Below, piece by piece: positions 37,270-45,298 of a DNA stretch of 64,000 nt (within the stretch, counting starts at the first letter, position 1; each line of letters starts with the position of its first letter). The stretch spans positions 1 to 64,000 of the forward strand of contig CAKQSV010000005.1 of the NCBI GenBank assembly GCA_934273635.1, written 5' to 3'. Under the pieces are notes generated by a model. The model ran no database searches. It saw only the letters and a list, made by a program, of their open reading frames with translations, and was not told the origin of the DNA. The translations under genes and the position numbers were made by a program. The DNA comes from an uncultured Alphaproteobacteria bacterium. GTDB taxonomy: Bacteria; Pseudomonadota; Alphaproteobacteria; RF32; CAG-239.

Positions 37270-37962
37270 TTAAAGCGTAATCTTTATAATCGGACGAGTC
37301 TTACATTGGCCAAAGGGAGAAAACATCCGAACACCTCCTTTAGGCATATGAACGATAGACACACAGCCATACTCAGTGTCAGCATCATCGCTCCAGTACC
37401 AACCATCCAACTCCATTGCTGTTTCAGGCAACGCTCTTAAAGATGCATTTATCACCTCGCCTGATTCTGCAATTCTTTTTAATTGTGGGGCTGTTGCTAA
37501 AAAAGCACTTCCACGTTCCACACCATCTTCCCTATAATTACCACACCAATCATAGGCAGAGGGCTCCCCCAGTGACATTCTCTGAGGCCCCCATGGCAGT
37601 TTCCGCTCTTTAAGACAAACCGCCAACACTTCAGAACCATCTACATATCCGACGACAGCCTTAATCTGACGACCTTCAATAATTTCAGGATAAATTAAGC
37701 CGTCAGTATACACATACATCCCCGGCAAAACGCTTTCCGGTGTCTGATATTCAGGAGAAGACGCTGTTGTAGAGGCAACCGGAGGCATTTCCTCAGTTGA
37801 AACTGTTGTTGGTGTAACCGGAGAAACAGTCTCAGTTGAAACCACTGATTTGCTCTGTTTCAATTTTATTATTTCCTCCCGATATGACACAATGTCATCA
37901 ACAGACACTCCCAACATATCGGCCAACCAGATAAACAATTTTAGTTTTTTATTACTTGTCAT
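37270..37962 (-). CDS. Cytoplasmic DUF1566/Lcl-like protein
   Basis: A 230-residue protein without a signal peptide. Residues 1-38 form a basic amphipathic helix, and residues 39-80 a Ser/Thr/Pro/Val linker. Residues 80-230 show the same pattern as the secreted family members: IKAVVGYVDGSEVLAVCL, a middle part with AYDWCG, DGWYWSDDADTEYGCVSI, and CKTRPIIKI at the end. Unlike the others it seems to remain inside the cell, or to be exported by a non-Sec route. Function unknown. It is monocistronic and flanked by repeats on its 5' side. Confidence 0.6.
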   Translation of the reverse strand: MTSNKKLKLFIWLADMLGVSVDDIVSYREEIIKLKQSKSVVSTETVSPVTPTTVSTEEMPPVASTTASSPEYQTPESVLPGMYVYTDGLIYPEIIEGRQIKAVVGYVDGSEVLAVCLKERKLPWGPQRMSLGEPSAYDWCGNYREDGVERGSAFLATAPQLKRIAESGEVINASLRALPETAMELDGWYWSDDADTEYGCVSIVHMPKGGVRMFSPFGQCKTRPIIKITL

Positions 37963-38089
37963 AATTATAAAATTTAAAGATTAATAATAAAATTTATCAG
38001 ACAATGATATATCTTATTTAGACAAAAATTACAATAAGAAATTTCAAATTATGACGTTTTTCTCCCTCATCACCCTGCAAAGCACCAGC

Positions 38090-38360
38090 CCTCCTCCGCC
38101 CCATACGTCATCACGAGGCTAAAGCGGTCCCCTCCCCACTCGTCACTGCGAGTTTGGCACATTACCACAGAATCGTCATTGCGAGACCGCAGAGCGGGCG
38201 AAGCAATCCAGTCTATTAATTCGGCTACTTTTTTTGACTAGATTGCTTCGCTTTGCTCGCAATGACGTTTGGGGGACATGCTAGATTGCTTCGGTGGCAA
38301 GCCACACTCGCAATGACGATTCAGGAAATAATTCTTCCCTAATAATTTAAGGAAGGAAAT
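38090..38360. repeat. REP-like repeat cluster
   Basis: This 470-bp gene-free gap holds at least four CGTCATTGCGAG / CGAAGCAATCCAG copies in both orientations (about 38105-38325), and a degenerate TTCTTCCCTAATAATTTA palindrome at 38335-38358. No gene seen. Confidence 0.7.
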
Positions 38361-38378
38361 CTGGATTGCCACACACAA

Positions 38379-38412
38379 AAAAAATACGACAGCCATCGCC
38401 ATCGTATTTTTT
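38379..38412 (-). terminator. Intrinsic terminator of the TPR protein gene
   Basis: AAAAATACGA and TCGTATTTTT form the stem. On the minus strand a T-run follows, about 25 bp after the stop codon. Confidence 0.8.
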
Positions 38413-38435
38413 TGCAAAACCCCTGTTTTCAATCA

Positions 38436-39380
38436 CTATTGAGCGGTTGGCGCCTGAGGCGTAATCGCCGGCAAAGCCCCCATAGCCTGTTTGCGTTTCA
38501 ACTTGTTCACAAACTTAATAGAGCGCTGAGCATCCCACTTTTTCTTGCCCTCTTCGCGCTGAAAAATTTGTTTATAAACCTCAATCGCCTGATCAAATTC
38601 CGACAACTTGGTTAAGCAGCTTGCCAAACCGTCATACAATTTGTGATGATAAGCGCCATTAATCAGCGACTGCGCTTTTTTGTAGCACTTCAACGCGTCA
38701 TTAAACTTGAGCATTTTCTGATAAACGAAACCGATACTAATCCACGCCTGAATCTCGTGACTGTCAATGTTCAAAATTTTGGTAAAGCACTTCAAAGCCG
38801 AACTGTTGTCACCCATCAACTGATAAGTCACGCCCACGCCGTTCCAAGCTTTAATATTGTTTTTGTCACCGGCTAAAACTTTTTTGAAGAAAGAAATTGC
38901 CCTGTCATATTGTTTCAACTTCTGCAGGGTTACGGCTATACTCAAGAGAGATTGCGGATGACGGTTATCAATAGCCATTGCCTGTTCCAACACATCCAAC
39001 GCCTCTTTATAGGAAAACATGTGTTGCAAAGCAATCGCCTTACCGTTCAGAGCCTCCAAAGAGGTTTTATCTATGGCCACCGCCTCATCAAAGCAGGCAA
39101 TCGCGTCCTTATACAACCCGCGCATACTCAAGGTAACACCCTTATTATTCAAAACCTCCACCGACTGCGGGTTCAAAGCCAACGCCTTGTCAAAACACTC
39201 CACCGCCTCGGTATATCTGCTCATTTTTTGAAAAGCAAAACCTTTGCTGTTCAAAGCCTTCCAAGAATCCGGCTGTTCCTGCAACGCAGCATCAAACTGC
39301 ACGACTGCGTCTTTATAATTGCCCTGATCCAAGAGTTCCTGACCTCTTTTATAAGCACTGTTTTCGTTTGATTTTACCAT
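38436..39380 (-). CDS. Tetratricopeptide-repeat protein
   Basis: A 314-residue soluble protein with seven to eight TPR units of 34 residues from residue 9 to about 280 (for example DAVVQFDAALQEQPDSWKAL and EAVECFDKALALNPQSVEVL). The C-terminus is short, basic and Pro-rich. TPR arrays bind other proteins; the partner is not evident. No signal peptide. Monocistronic, 109 bp after the DUF58 gene, with its own terminator. Confidence 0.85.
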   Translation of the reverse strand: MVKSNENSAYKRGQELLDQGNYKDAVVQFDAALQEQPDSWKALNSKGFAFQKMSRYTEAVECFDKALALNPQSVEVLNNKGVTLSMRGLYKDAIACFDEAVAIDKTSLEALNGKAIALQHMFSYKEALDVLEQAMAIDNRHPQSLLSIAVTLQKLKQYDRAISFFKKVLAGDKNNIKAWNGVGVTYQLMGDNSSALKCFTKILNIDSHEIQAWISIGFVYQKMLKFNDALKCYKKAQSLINGAYHHKLYDGLASCLTKLSEFDQAIEVYKQIFQREEGKKKWDAQRSIKFVNKLKRKQAMGALPAITPQAPTAQ

Positions 39381-39488
39381 AGTATATCTCTTCTCAAATT
39401 ATAGTTCAGAATAATTCACCTTGCATTTGTATCACCAAACGCAAGAATTGTCAAATTAATATTCAAAAATTTGCATTTGCGCGGTGTC

Positions 39489-40409
39489 TCAGTCACCGTT
39501 GGTGGAAATTTCGGCGTAATGCAGATTAAATTTGCGGCAAAACGCCCTGATTGTCTGAAACTTTTCGGCAAAATATTGCTCATACGCCTGCCTGAACTTT
39601 TCCGATCGGGTCGAAAACACCAACCGCCTGCGTCCTTGTTGCGCCATATACTCACCATCCTGCGGCGGATATTTCTCAATCACGTCAAACACTTTAACAC
39701 AGGTCACTTCCGCTTTTTTCGCCAACAACGCCAACGCCTTTTGCCCGTCATTGCCAAAATCGGCAAAATCACTCACCACAAACACAATCGCCTTGTGCTT
39801 AATGTTTTGTTGCAACAGCTTAACCGCTTTCATCAAATCAAAAGCAGCGCCGCCCTCGCTGGGCGCGTTCAACACATTTTGCGACATATCGGCGATTTTC
39901 TTAAAAATCATCATCAAGTTAGCCTGCGTGTTTTGCGCCTTAAGCAACACCTCGTCTTTTCCGTCAGACAACAGACAACCGAATCTGTCTTTGCGCAACA
40001 AACTTTGCCACCCGATACGCGCCGTGGCCTTAGCGGCGGCAACTGTTTTCAGCTCTCGTTTGGTGCCAAACAGCATTTGCGGCGACAAGTCCAAAATCAC
40101 ATAAACTTCGCGGTCTTTTTCTTCAGCAAACAGCTTGGTGTAAGGAACTTGCTTGCGCGCCGTTACCCGCCAATCAATATCGCGCACATCATCGCCAAAC
40201 GCATAGGCTCTGATTTCTTCAAACTCCATACCACGCCCCTTAAAAACCGACTTCACATCTCCGGCGCGAGCCGTGGTCATATCTTTGCTCGTTGCATAAC
40301 GGGCTTTTAGAGCATAGCGCCTTTGCGCCGTCAACTCTTCAACGGTTGCGAACAGCCCGCGGCTTTTTTCTTCCGTCTTGGTTTTAAATATGTTTTGCAA
40401 AACCGCCAT
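39489..40409 (-). CDS. DUF58 protein (MoxR-associated, vWA-like)
   Basis: A 306-residue protein of the DUF58 family, regularly paired with MoxR ATPases. The defining stretch GRGMEFEEIRAYAFGDDVRDIDWRVTARK is at about 58-86. A degenerate metal-site motif DLSPQM and FVVSDFADFG indicate a von Willebrand A-like fold. It is 9 bp after moxR in one operon. The pair is thought to act in metal-cofactor insertion or envelope-complex assembly; the client here is unknown because the usual vWA membrane proteins (BatA/BatB) are absent. Confidence 0.9.
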   Translation of the reverse strand: MAVLQNIFKTKTEEKSRGLFATVEELTAQRRYALKARYATSKDMTTARAGDVKSVFKGRGMEFEEIRAYAFGDDVRDIDWRVTARKQVPYTKLFAEEKDREVYVILDLSPQMLFGTKRELKTVAAAKATARIGWQSLLRKDRFGCLLSDGKDEVLLKAQNTQANLMMIFKKIADMSQNVLNAPSEGGAAFDLMKAVKLLQQNIKHKAIVFVVSDFADFGNDGQKALALLAKKAEVTCVKVFDVIEKYPPQDGEYMAQQGRRRLVFSTRSEKFRQAYEQYFAEKFQTIRAFCRKFNLHYAEISTNGD

Positions 40410-40418
40410 AACGCCACC

Positions 40419-41381
40419 TTACGGCAGAGGAACCGTGCGCAAAATTTCGGTAATAACCTCATCGGTTGTCAAATTCTCGGCCTGAGCCTCAAACGACAAA
40501 ATAATGCGGTGCCGCAACACATCATAAACCACGGCGTGAATATCCTCAGGCGTCACAAAATCGCGCCCCGCGAGCCATGCGTTGATTTTGGCGCACTTAT
40601 CCAAAGCGATTGTCGCGCGAGGACTTGCGCCAAACAACACCTGCCCCGCCAAATCGGCAGCATATTTTTCGGGTTGACGGGTGGCGATAATCAGCTGCAC
40701 CAAATATTCCTCAACCGCCTCGCTCAAATGCACGGATAACACTTCTTGCCGCGCCGCCAACACATCGGCGATTTTCAGCGGTTCAAACGGTGTCTCCGCG
40801 GTTTTTAAATCTTCGCCGCGCACCAATTTTAAGATTTTATGCTCAACCGCCGCATTAGGCTGATTGATTTTAATATACATCAAAAAACGGTCGAGTTGCG
40901 CCTCGGGCAAATTATACGTTCCCTCGTGTTCAATCGGGTTTTGCGTAGCCATAACCATAAACAACTCGGGCAAAGCATAACGCTTGCCGCCCACGCTGAC
41001 TTGACGCTCGGCCATAGCCTCTAACAACGCCGATTGCACCTTGGCCGGCGCGCGGTTAATCTCGTCAGCCAACACCAAATTAGCAAAAATCGGACCTTGC
41101 CGAAACGCAAATTCGCCTTTTTGCGCCACATAAATTTCACTGCCGGTAATATCCGACGGCAACAAATCCGGCGTAAATTGAATACGATTATACTTTGCCT
41201 CCACGCATTGCGACAAAGTCTTAATCGCCTTAGTCTTAGCCAACCCCGGAGCGCCTTCCACCAACGCATGACCATCGGCAAGCAGCGTAATCAACAATTT
41301 TTTAACCAAATCTTCCTGTCCGATGATTTTGGTTTCCAAATAATTTTTAAGAGCTATGATTTTCTCACGACTATCAGACAT
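40419..41381 (-). CDS. MoxR-family AAA+ ATPase
   Basis: A 320-residue chaperone-like ATPase with Walker A EGAPGLAKT, the family motif FTPDLLPSDITGSEI, Walker B LVLADEINRAPAKVQSALLEAM, sensor 1 MATQNP and sensor 2 ASPRATIAL. The start at 41381 (MSDSREK) is preferred over an upstream in-frame codon because AGGAGG lies ten bases before it. It is upstream of DUF58 (9-bp gap). Divergent from uvrD, 104 bp away. Confidence 0.92.
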   Translation of the reverse strand: MSDSREKIIALKNYLETKIIGQEDLVKKLLITLLADGHALVEGAPGLAKTKAIKTLSQCVEAKYNRIQFTPDLLPSDITGSEIYVAQKGEFAFRQGPIFANLVLADEINRAPAKVQSALLEAMAERQVSVGGKRYALPELFMVMATQNPIEHEGTYNLPEAQLDRFLMYIKINQPNAAVEHKILKLVRGEDLKTAETPFEPLKIADVLAARQEVLSVHLSEAVEEYLVQLIIATRQPEKYAADLAGQVLFGASPRATIALDKCAKINAWLAGRDFVTPEDIHAVVYDVLRHRIILSFEAQAENLTTDEVITEILRTVPLP

Positions 41382-41485
41382 AAAAGGCAATCCTCCTAGG
41401 CATAAATACAAAAAATTCCTTTGCAAACTATCTTATATCATATATATTGCACAAAGATTAAAAAAACAATAAGCTGATACAAACG

Positions 41486-43783
41486 ATGGACGATATATTT
41501 AACCTTGACGACAGCTGTGCTGCCCCGATTTATAACAACACGCAACACCTAATGCCCGAATCTCCTTGGCTTGAGCAACTCAATCCCGAGCAAAAACTTG
41601 CGGTCAAAACCACCGAAGGACCGGTTTTAGTCCTCTCTGGCGCCGGCACCGGCAAAACCAAAGTGCTGACCACCCGTCTGGCTTATATATTATCACAGCA
41701 AAAGGCTCAACCATGGAACTGTCTGGTTGTCACCTTTACTAACCGCGCCGCCAAAGAGATGAAGGAACGTGTGCGCAACCTCATTGGCCCTATGGCCGAT
41801 AGTGTCTGGCTTGGCACATTTCATAGCATTTGCGTCAAAATTCTGCGCGTTCACGCCCCCTTAGTGGGCTTAAACTCCAACTTTACTATTTTGGCGGAAG
41901 ACGACCAAAAACGCGTTATCAAAAAAATTTGCGCCGATATGGGCGTTGATGACAAAAAATATCCGCCGCAGTCCATTGTTGACCGTATTCAGCGTTGGAA
42001 AGACAAAAACATCACCGTCGACAAGATTGACGAAAACTTCAAAAGCAACACCCTGACCGAAATTTACAAACGCTATCAGCAGCGCCTGTTAGAGCTTAAC
42101 TGCGTCGACTTTGGCGATATTTTGCTTTATACTTTAACGATTCTAATGTCTAATGCCGATGTTTTGAAGCAATATCAAGAAAAGTTCCGCTACATTATGG
42201 TTGACGAGTACCAAGACACCAACGTCACCCAATATTTATTCCTGCGCCTGTTGTCGCAAAAATACCGCAATTTGTGTTGCGTGGGCGATGACGACCAATC
42301 TATTTATTCATGGCGCGGCGCCGAAATTGAAAACATTTTGCGTTTTGAAAAAGATTTTAAGGACTGCACCACCATCAGATTGGAGCGCAACTACCGTTCC
42401 ACCGCCAACATTTTGGCGGCGGCCTCCTGCCTCATCAGCCACAACAGCGGTCGTTTGGGCAAAACCCTTAAAGTGGCGGAGAACAGCCCCGCCCGCGGCT
42501 CCGACAACTGCCCGATAAAAATCATCAGCACCTATAACGGCGAGGACGAGGCGCAATACGTTATGGACGAGATTGAAAACCTGCACCGTAACGGTTATGA
42601 ATATTCGCAAATGGCGGTTTTGGTGCGCACCGCTTTTCAAACCCGAGAATTTGAAGAAAAATTCATTGCCGAGGCTATTCCTTATCAGGTTATCGGCGGA
42701 CCAAAGTTTTATGAACGTGCTGAAATCCGCGACGCTCTGGCCTACTTTAGAGTAATTTTGCAACCGCACGACGATTTGGCGTTTGAACGCATCATCAACA
42801 AACCCGCCCGCGGTGTCGGCGAAAAAACCTTAGATAAAATGCGCGACTTTGCCTCCCGAGAGCAGTGTTCATTGTTTGACGCCGCCGCGCGGATGGTAGA
42901 GCAAGGTGGTCTGAGCGGTAAAGCCAAAGCCAACCTCAGCGAGCTTGTCCGCAACTTTGAAGAGTGGCGACACATTTTGCCTGCGGTTTCCCCCGATGAT
43001 TTAGCCGCGCAGGTTTTAGAAGACTCCGGCTATGTCGATATGCTCAAAAACGACAGCTCGCCCGACGCCGAAGGTCGGTTAGAAAACCTCAAAGAACTTA
43101 TCAGCGTTTTGACCGATAAAAACAAATATCCGAATTTGTCCGAATTTTTAGAGCACGTCAGTCTGGTTATGGATAATGACGAAGCCTTAGATGCCAACAA
43201 AGTAATGTTAATCACCCTGCACTCCGCCAAAGGTTTGGAATTTGATGTCGTCTTTCTCCCCGGATGGGAAGAAGGCTTGTTCCCGCACCAACGCAGTCTT
43301 GACGAGGGCGGCGAAAACGCTTTGGAAGAAGAGCGCCGTCTGGCCTATGTGGCAATCACCCGCGCCAAGCAGAAACTCTACATATTAACAGCCATGAACC
43401 GCCGTGTTTACGGTCAGTGGCAAAACAATATTCCATCGCGCTTTATCAATGAATTGCCACCGCAAAACATTGAGCTTTGTAATAATGTCAACCAGTTTTA
43501 CAGCAACTATATCGACAATCGCGAACCGCAACAAAACTATGGCAACAACTATCAAAACAGCTATGGCAACAACAATCGGCAAGGCTATCAGCCGTGGTAT
43601 CGCAACAAACGTCCGAGCTATTCGCAGCAATCAGCGGCGCAAAAACAGTTTATCGGCGCCAAGGTTTATCACGATACTTTTGGCTTTGGCAAAGTTACCA
43701 ATGCCGAAGGCAACAAACTTGAAATCAAATTTGACAATTATGGCATAAAAAAAGTGCATAAAGACTATGTGACCAAAGTTTAA
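41486..43783 (+). CDS. uvrD: UvrD/PcrA-type DNA helicase
   Basis: Superfamily 1 3'-5' helicase of DNA repair and replication restart. The 765-residue protein has Walker A GAGTGKT (52-58), VVTFTNRAAKEM, Walker B VDEYQDTN, CVGDDDQSIYSWRGA, RLERNYRS, LHSAKGLEFDVVFLPGWEEGLFP and VAITRAKQKLY. An Asn/Gln/Tyr-rich linker of about 40 residues is followed by a PcrA-type C-terminal Tudor-like domain (GAKVYHDTFGFGKVTN... ...DNYGIKKVHKDYV). The C-terminal domain, which in PcrA contacts RNA polymerase, favours PcrA/UvrD over Rep. There is no intrinsic terminator after it; see 43850-44150. Confidence 0.93.
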   Translation: MDDIFNLDDSCAAPIYNNTQHLMPESPWLEQLNPEQKLAVKTTEGPVLVLSGAGTGKTKVLTTRLAYILSQQKAQPWNCLVVTFTNRAAKEMKERVRNLIGPMADSVWLGTFHSICVKILRVHAPLVGLNSNFTILAEDDQKRVIKKICADMGVDDKKYPPQSIVDRIQRWKDKNITVDKIDENFKSNTLTEIYKRYQQRLLELNCVDFGDILLYTLTILMSNADVLKQYQEKFRYIMVDEYQDTNVTQYLFLRLLSQKYRNLCCVGDDDQSIYSWRGAEIENILRFEKDFKDCTTIRLERNYRSTANILAAASCLISHNSGRLGKTLKVAENSPARGSDNCPIKIISTYNGEDEAQYVMDEIENLHRNGYEYSQMAVLVRTAFQTREFEEKFIAEAIPYQVIGGPKFYERAEIRDALAYFRVILQPHDDLAFERIINKPARGVGEKTLDKMRDFASREQCSLFDAAARMVEQGGLSGKAKANLSELVRNFEEWRHILPAVSPDDLAAQVLEDSGYVDMLKNDSSPDAEGRLENLKELISVLTDKNKYPNLSEFLEHVSLVMDNDEALDANKVMLITLHSAKGLEFDVVFLPGWEEGLFPHQRSLDEGGENALEEERRLAYVAITRAKQKLYILTAMNRRVYGQWQNNIPSRFINELPPQNIELCNNVNQFYSNYIDNREPQQNYGNNYQNSYGNNNRQGYQPWYRNKRPSYSQQSAAQKQFIGAKVYHDTFGFGKVTNAEGNKLEIKFDNYGIKKVHKDYVTKV

Positions 43784-43849
43784 GGCTCGATACGACATTA
43801 AGAGTGAACCATGAACACGACCGTTCAACCAACCATCGGCGTGCGCCGC

Positions 43850-44150
43850 GTTGCAGCCCGCACCCTGCGCTTTACCACACGCCAGCTCCTGCTACGCCCC
43901 ACCACCTCACATCAACACACCTCGTCCCATCACTCTTGCTCCTTACACAATTGCCTCAACAAACACAACCACAGCACATCTCATCACTCTGCGCCTCACC
44001 TCACACTTCGCCACAACAAACACAACCACAATCACATCTCATCACTCTGCGCCTTACCTCACACTTCGCCACTTTCTCAACGCACCTGTTTTCCCCTCCG
44101 CGCGCACCCGACCTCTTCTCTCACCGACACCACGCACATTTACCTTCGGC
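43850..44150 (+). terminator. Probable Rho-dependent terminator region (C-rich, G-poor)
   Basis: The gap after uvrD has no intrinsic terminator. The plus strand has an extreme C-over-G bias: counting by eye, 52 C against 7 G in 43921-44040. It includes two near-identical 57-bp units (43958-44014 and 44015-44071) with CATCTCATCACTCTGCGCC. Such unstructured C-rich RNA is what Rho loads onto. All three plus frames are open here only because the composition avoids stop codons. Confidence 0.5.
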
Positions 44151-44156
44151 GCCGAC

Positions 44157-44276
44157 TATAACAATTTGTTATAAAATTATAACATTTCGTTATTAAAATC
44201 TCTTTATTCATAACGTTTCGTTATAAAATACTCTAAAATTATAACATATTGTTATAGAATATAACATTTTGTTATA
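44157..44276. promoter_or_regulatory. Array of five phage-repressor-like operator boxes
   Basis: Five copies of a 17-bp palindrome with consensus TATAACATTTYGTTATA start at 44157, 44178, 44209, 44240 and 44260. Start-to-start distances are 21, 31, 31 and 20 bp, close to two or three helical turns, so bound dimers would sit on one face. The same box occurs at 44731, 44783, 45209, 63819 and 63843. No obvious coding gene starts next to this array on either strand. Confidence 0.75.
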
Positions 44277-44294
44277 ACATAGCTCACAAAAAAA

Positions 44295-44330
44295 ACACGG
44301 TGATACATAATATTATATGCATCACCGTGT
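44295..44330 (-). terminator. Intrinsic terminator of the small membrane protein gene
   Basis: ACACGGTGAT and ATCACCGTGT around a 16-base loop. On the minus strand a run of T follows, 11 bp after the stop of 44341-44655. Confidence 0.85.
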
Positions 44331-44340
44331 CCATGCTAAA

Positions 44341-44655
44341 TTAATTTAAGAAAAATAATCTGGTAAGGAAACAATCCTTATGCGGAAAATTCAAATTAAC
44401 ATATGTGCTTATGATGAAAAACAAAACTAATGTAAGTTTTATATAACCATCAGACAAAATAGGACATTTATCCTGCTTTGAATATGGCACAACCAAACTC
44501 GCAATCATCCCTATTACCATCATAGAATTTAGTTGTACATATCCCAACATAACTACAGGGTGAGACATATACTCTCTTGGGACTAAAAAAAACATCCCTG
44601 ACCACCAAACTCCAATATAGCACAATATCCATTTTAGAATTTTAGACAAACACAT
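44341..44655 (-). CDS. Small membrane protein 1 of a paralogous pair
   Basis: A 104-residue protein with three hydrophobic segments (about 7-25, 34-57 and 70-90). It ends with a conserved part CPILSDGYIKLTLVLFF... ...VNLNFPH...LTRLF, shared with its neighbour at 44810-45133. AAGGAG lies eight bases upstream of the start. The -10 element TATAAT (44729-44734) overlaps an operator box, so expression is expected to be blocked by the box-binding repressor. Function unknown: superinfection exclusion, holin-like activity or another prophage membrane function would fit the regulation. Confidence 0.65.
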   Translation of the reverse strand: MCLSKILKWILCYIGVWWSGMFFLVPREYMSHPVVMLGYVQLNSMMVIGMIASLVVPYSKQDKCPILSDGYIKLTLVLFFIISTYVNLNFPHKDCFLTRLFFLN

Positions 44656-44728
44656 AACAAAATCTCCTTGCCTCTTTTCTAAATTAATCGGAGGAAAAAG
44701 TAAAGGAATTTAGAACACACGCCACATA

Positions 44729-44799
44729 ATTATAACATTTCGTTATGAAATATAACAAAATACATAACATAATATATAATACTATAACGATTTGTTATA
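44729..44799 (-). promoter_or_regulatory. Promoter overlapped by operator boxes, small membrane protein 1
   Basis: Two full boxes (44731-44747 and 44783-44799) and a half-site (44751, TATAACAAAATACATAA). On the minus strand TTGTTA and TATAAT, 18 bases apart, form a promoter whose -10 lies inside the first box. The box-to-start distance (76 bp) is the same as for the neighbouring paralogue. Confidence 0.65.
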
Positions 44800-44809
44800 G
44801 TTATTTAAT

Positions 44810-45133
44810 TTACTCCATGGGCAACAATTTGGAAAAAAGTCTGGTAAGACGAGAATCATAATGAGGAAAATTCAAATTGATATAAGTACATATCATAAAG
44901 AGAATTATAGTTGAAACTCTATAATATCGATCCGATAAAACAGGACACGTCTCCCATTTTTCAAGTGGCACAAAAAATCCGGCAAAGAAACACAATCCAA
45001 ACATACAGAAAGGTATCAAAAACCCCACAAGAACAACAGGATCAGACCAACACTCCTCTTCTATTGTTACAACACATGCGCACCACAACCCCGCAACTAT
45101 CCACAATACCACTTTTAACAAATTCAATATCAT
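44810..45133 (-). CDS. Small membrane protein 2 of a paralogous pair
   Basis: A 107-residue paralogue of 44341-44655 with the same three membrane segments and the same C-terminal pattern CPVLSDRYYRVSTIILFM... ...INLNFPH...LTRLF. The Cys, SD, FPH and LTRLF positions align without gaps, so this is a gene duplication including the promoter and operator. GGAG precedes the start. Function unknown. Low GC and AT-rich codons compared with the chromosome genes around it suggest a phage or transferred origin. Confidence 0.65.
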   Translation of the reverse strand: MILNLLKVVLWIVAGLWCACVVTIEEECWSDPVVLVGFLIPFCMFGLCFFAGFFVPLEKWETCPVLSDRYYRVSTIILFMICTYINLNFPHYDSRLTRLFSKLLPME

Positions 45134-45206
45134 AATAAAGTCTCCTCACCTTTTTTCTACCCCAATAATTCTCAAAAGTAAAGACCTTTAGGATGCTCAT
45201 CGTGTA

Positions 45207-45236
45207 ATCATAACGAATTGTTATAACTATACAATA
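45207..45236 (-). promoter_or_regulatory. Operator-overlapped promoter, small membrane protein 2
   Basis: A single box, CATAACGAATTGTTATA (45209-45225). On the minus strand TTGTAT and TATGAT, 16 bases apart, form the promoter, with the -10 in the box and the box 76 bp before the start at 45133. Confidence 0.6.
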
Positions 45237-45240
45237 TAAA

Positions 45241-45278
45241 AACACAAGAGTACATACCATTGTATATACTCTTATGTT
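45241..45278 (-). terminator. Intrinsic terminator after the 314-residue phage protein
   Basis: AAGAGTA and TACTCTT with flanking AACA / TGTT form the stem. On the minus strand GTGTTTTT follows. It lies 20 bp after the stop at 45299. Confidence 0.7.
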
Positions 45279-45298
45279 ACTAAAAATGTGTTCAAAAC

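Noticed and set aside
43804..44196. Three overlapping plus-strand open frames of 107-130 codons after uvrD
   Set aside because: All three frames are open because the strand is C-rich and G-poor. Composition is low complexity (Thr/Ser/His/Pro), no ribosome-binding site is seen, and the frames run into operator boxes.
44341..45133. Holin call for the two small membrane proteins
   Set aside because: They are not next to the endolysin, and a better holin candidate overlaps the endolysin gene at 48823-49128.
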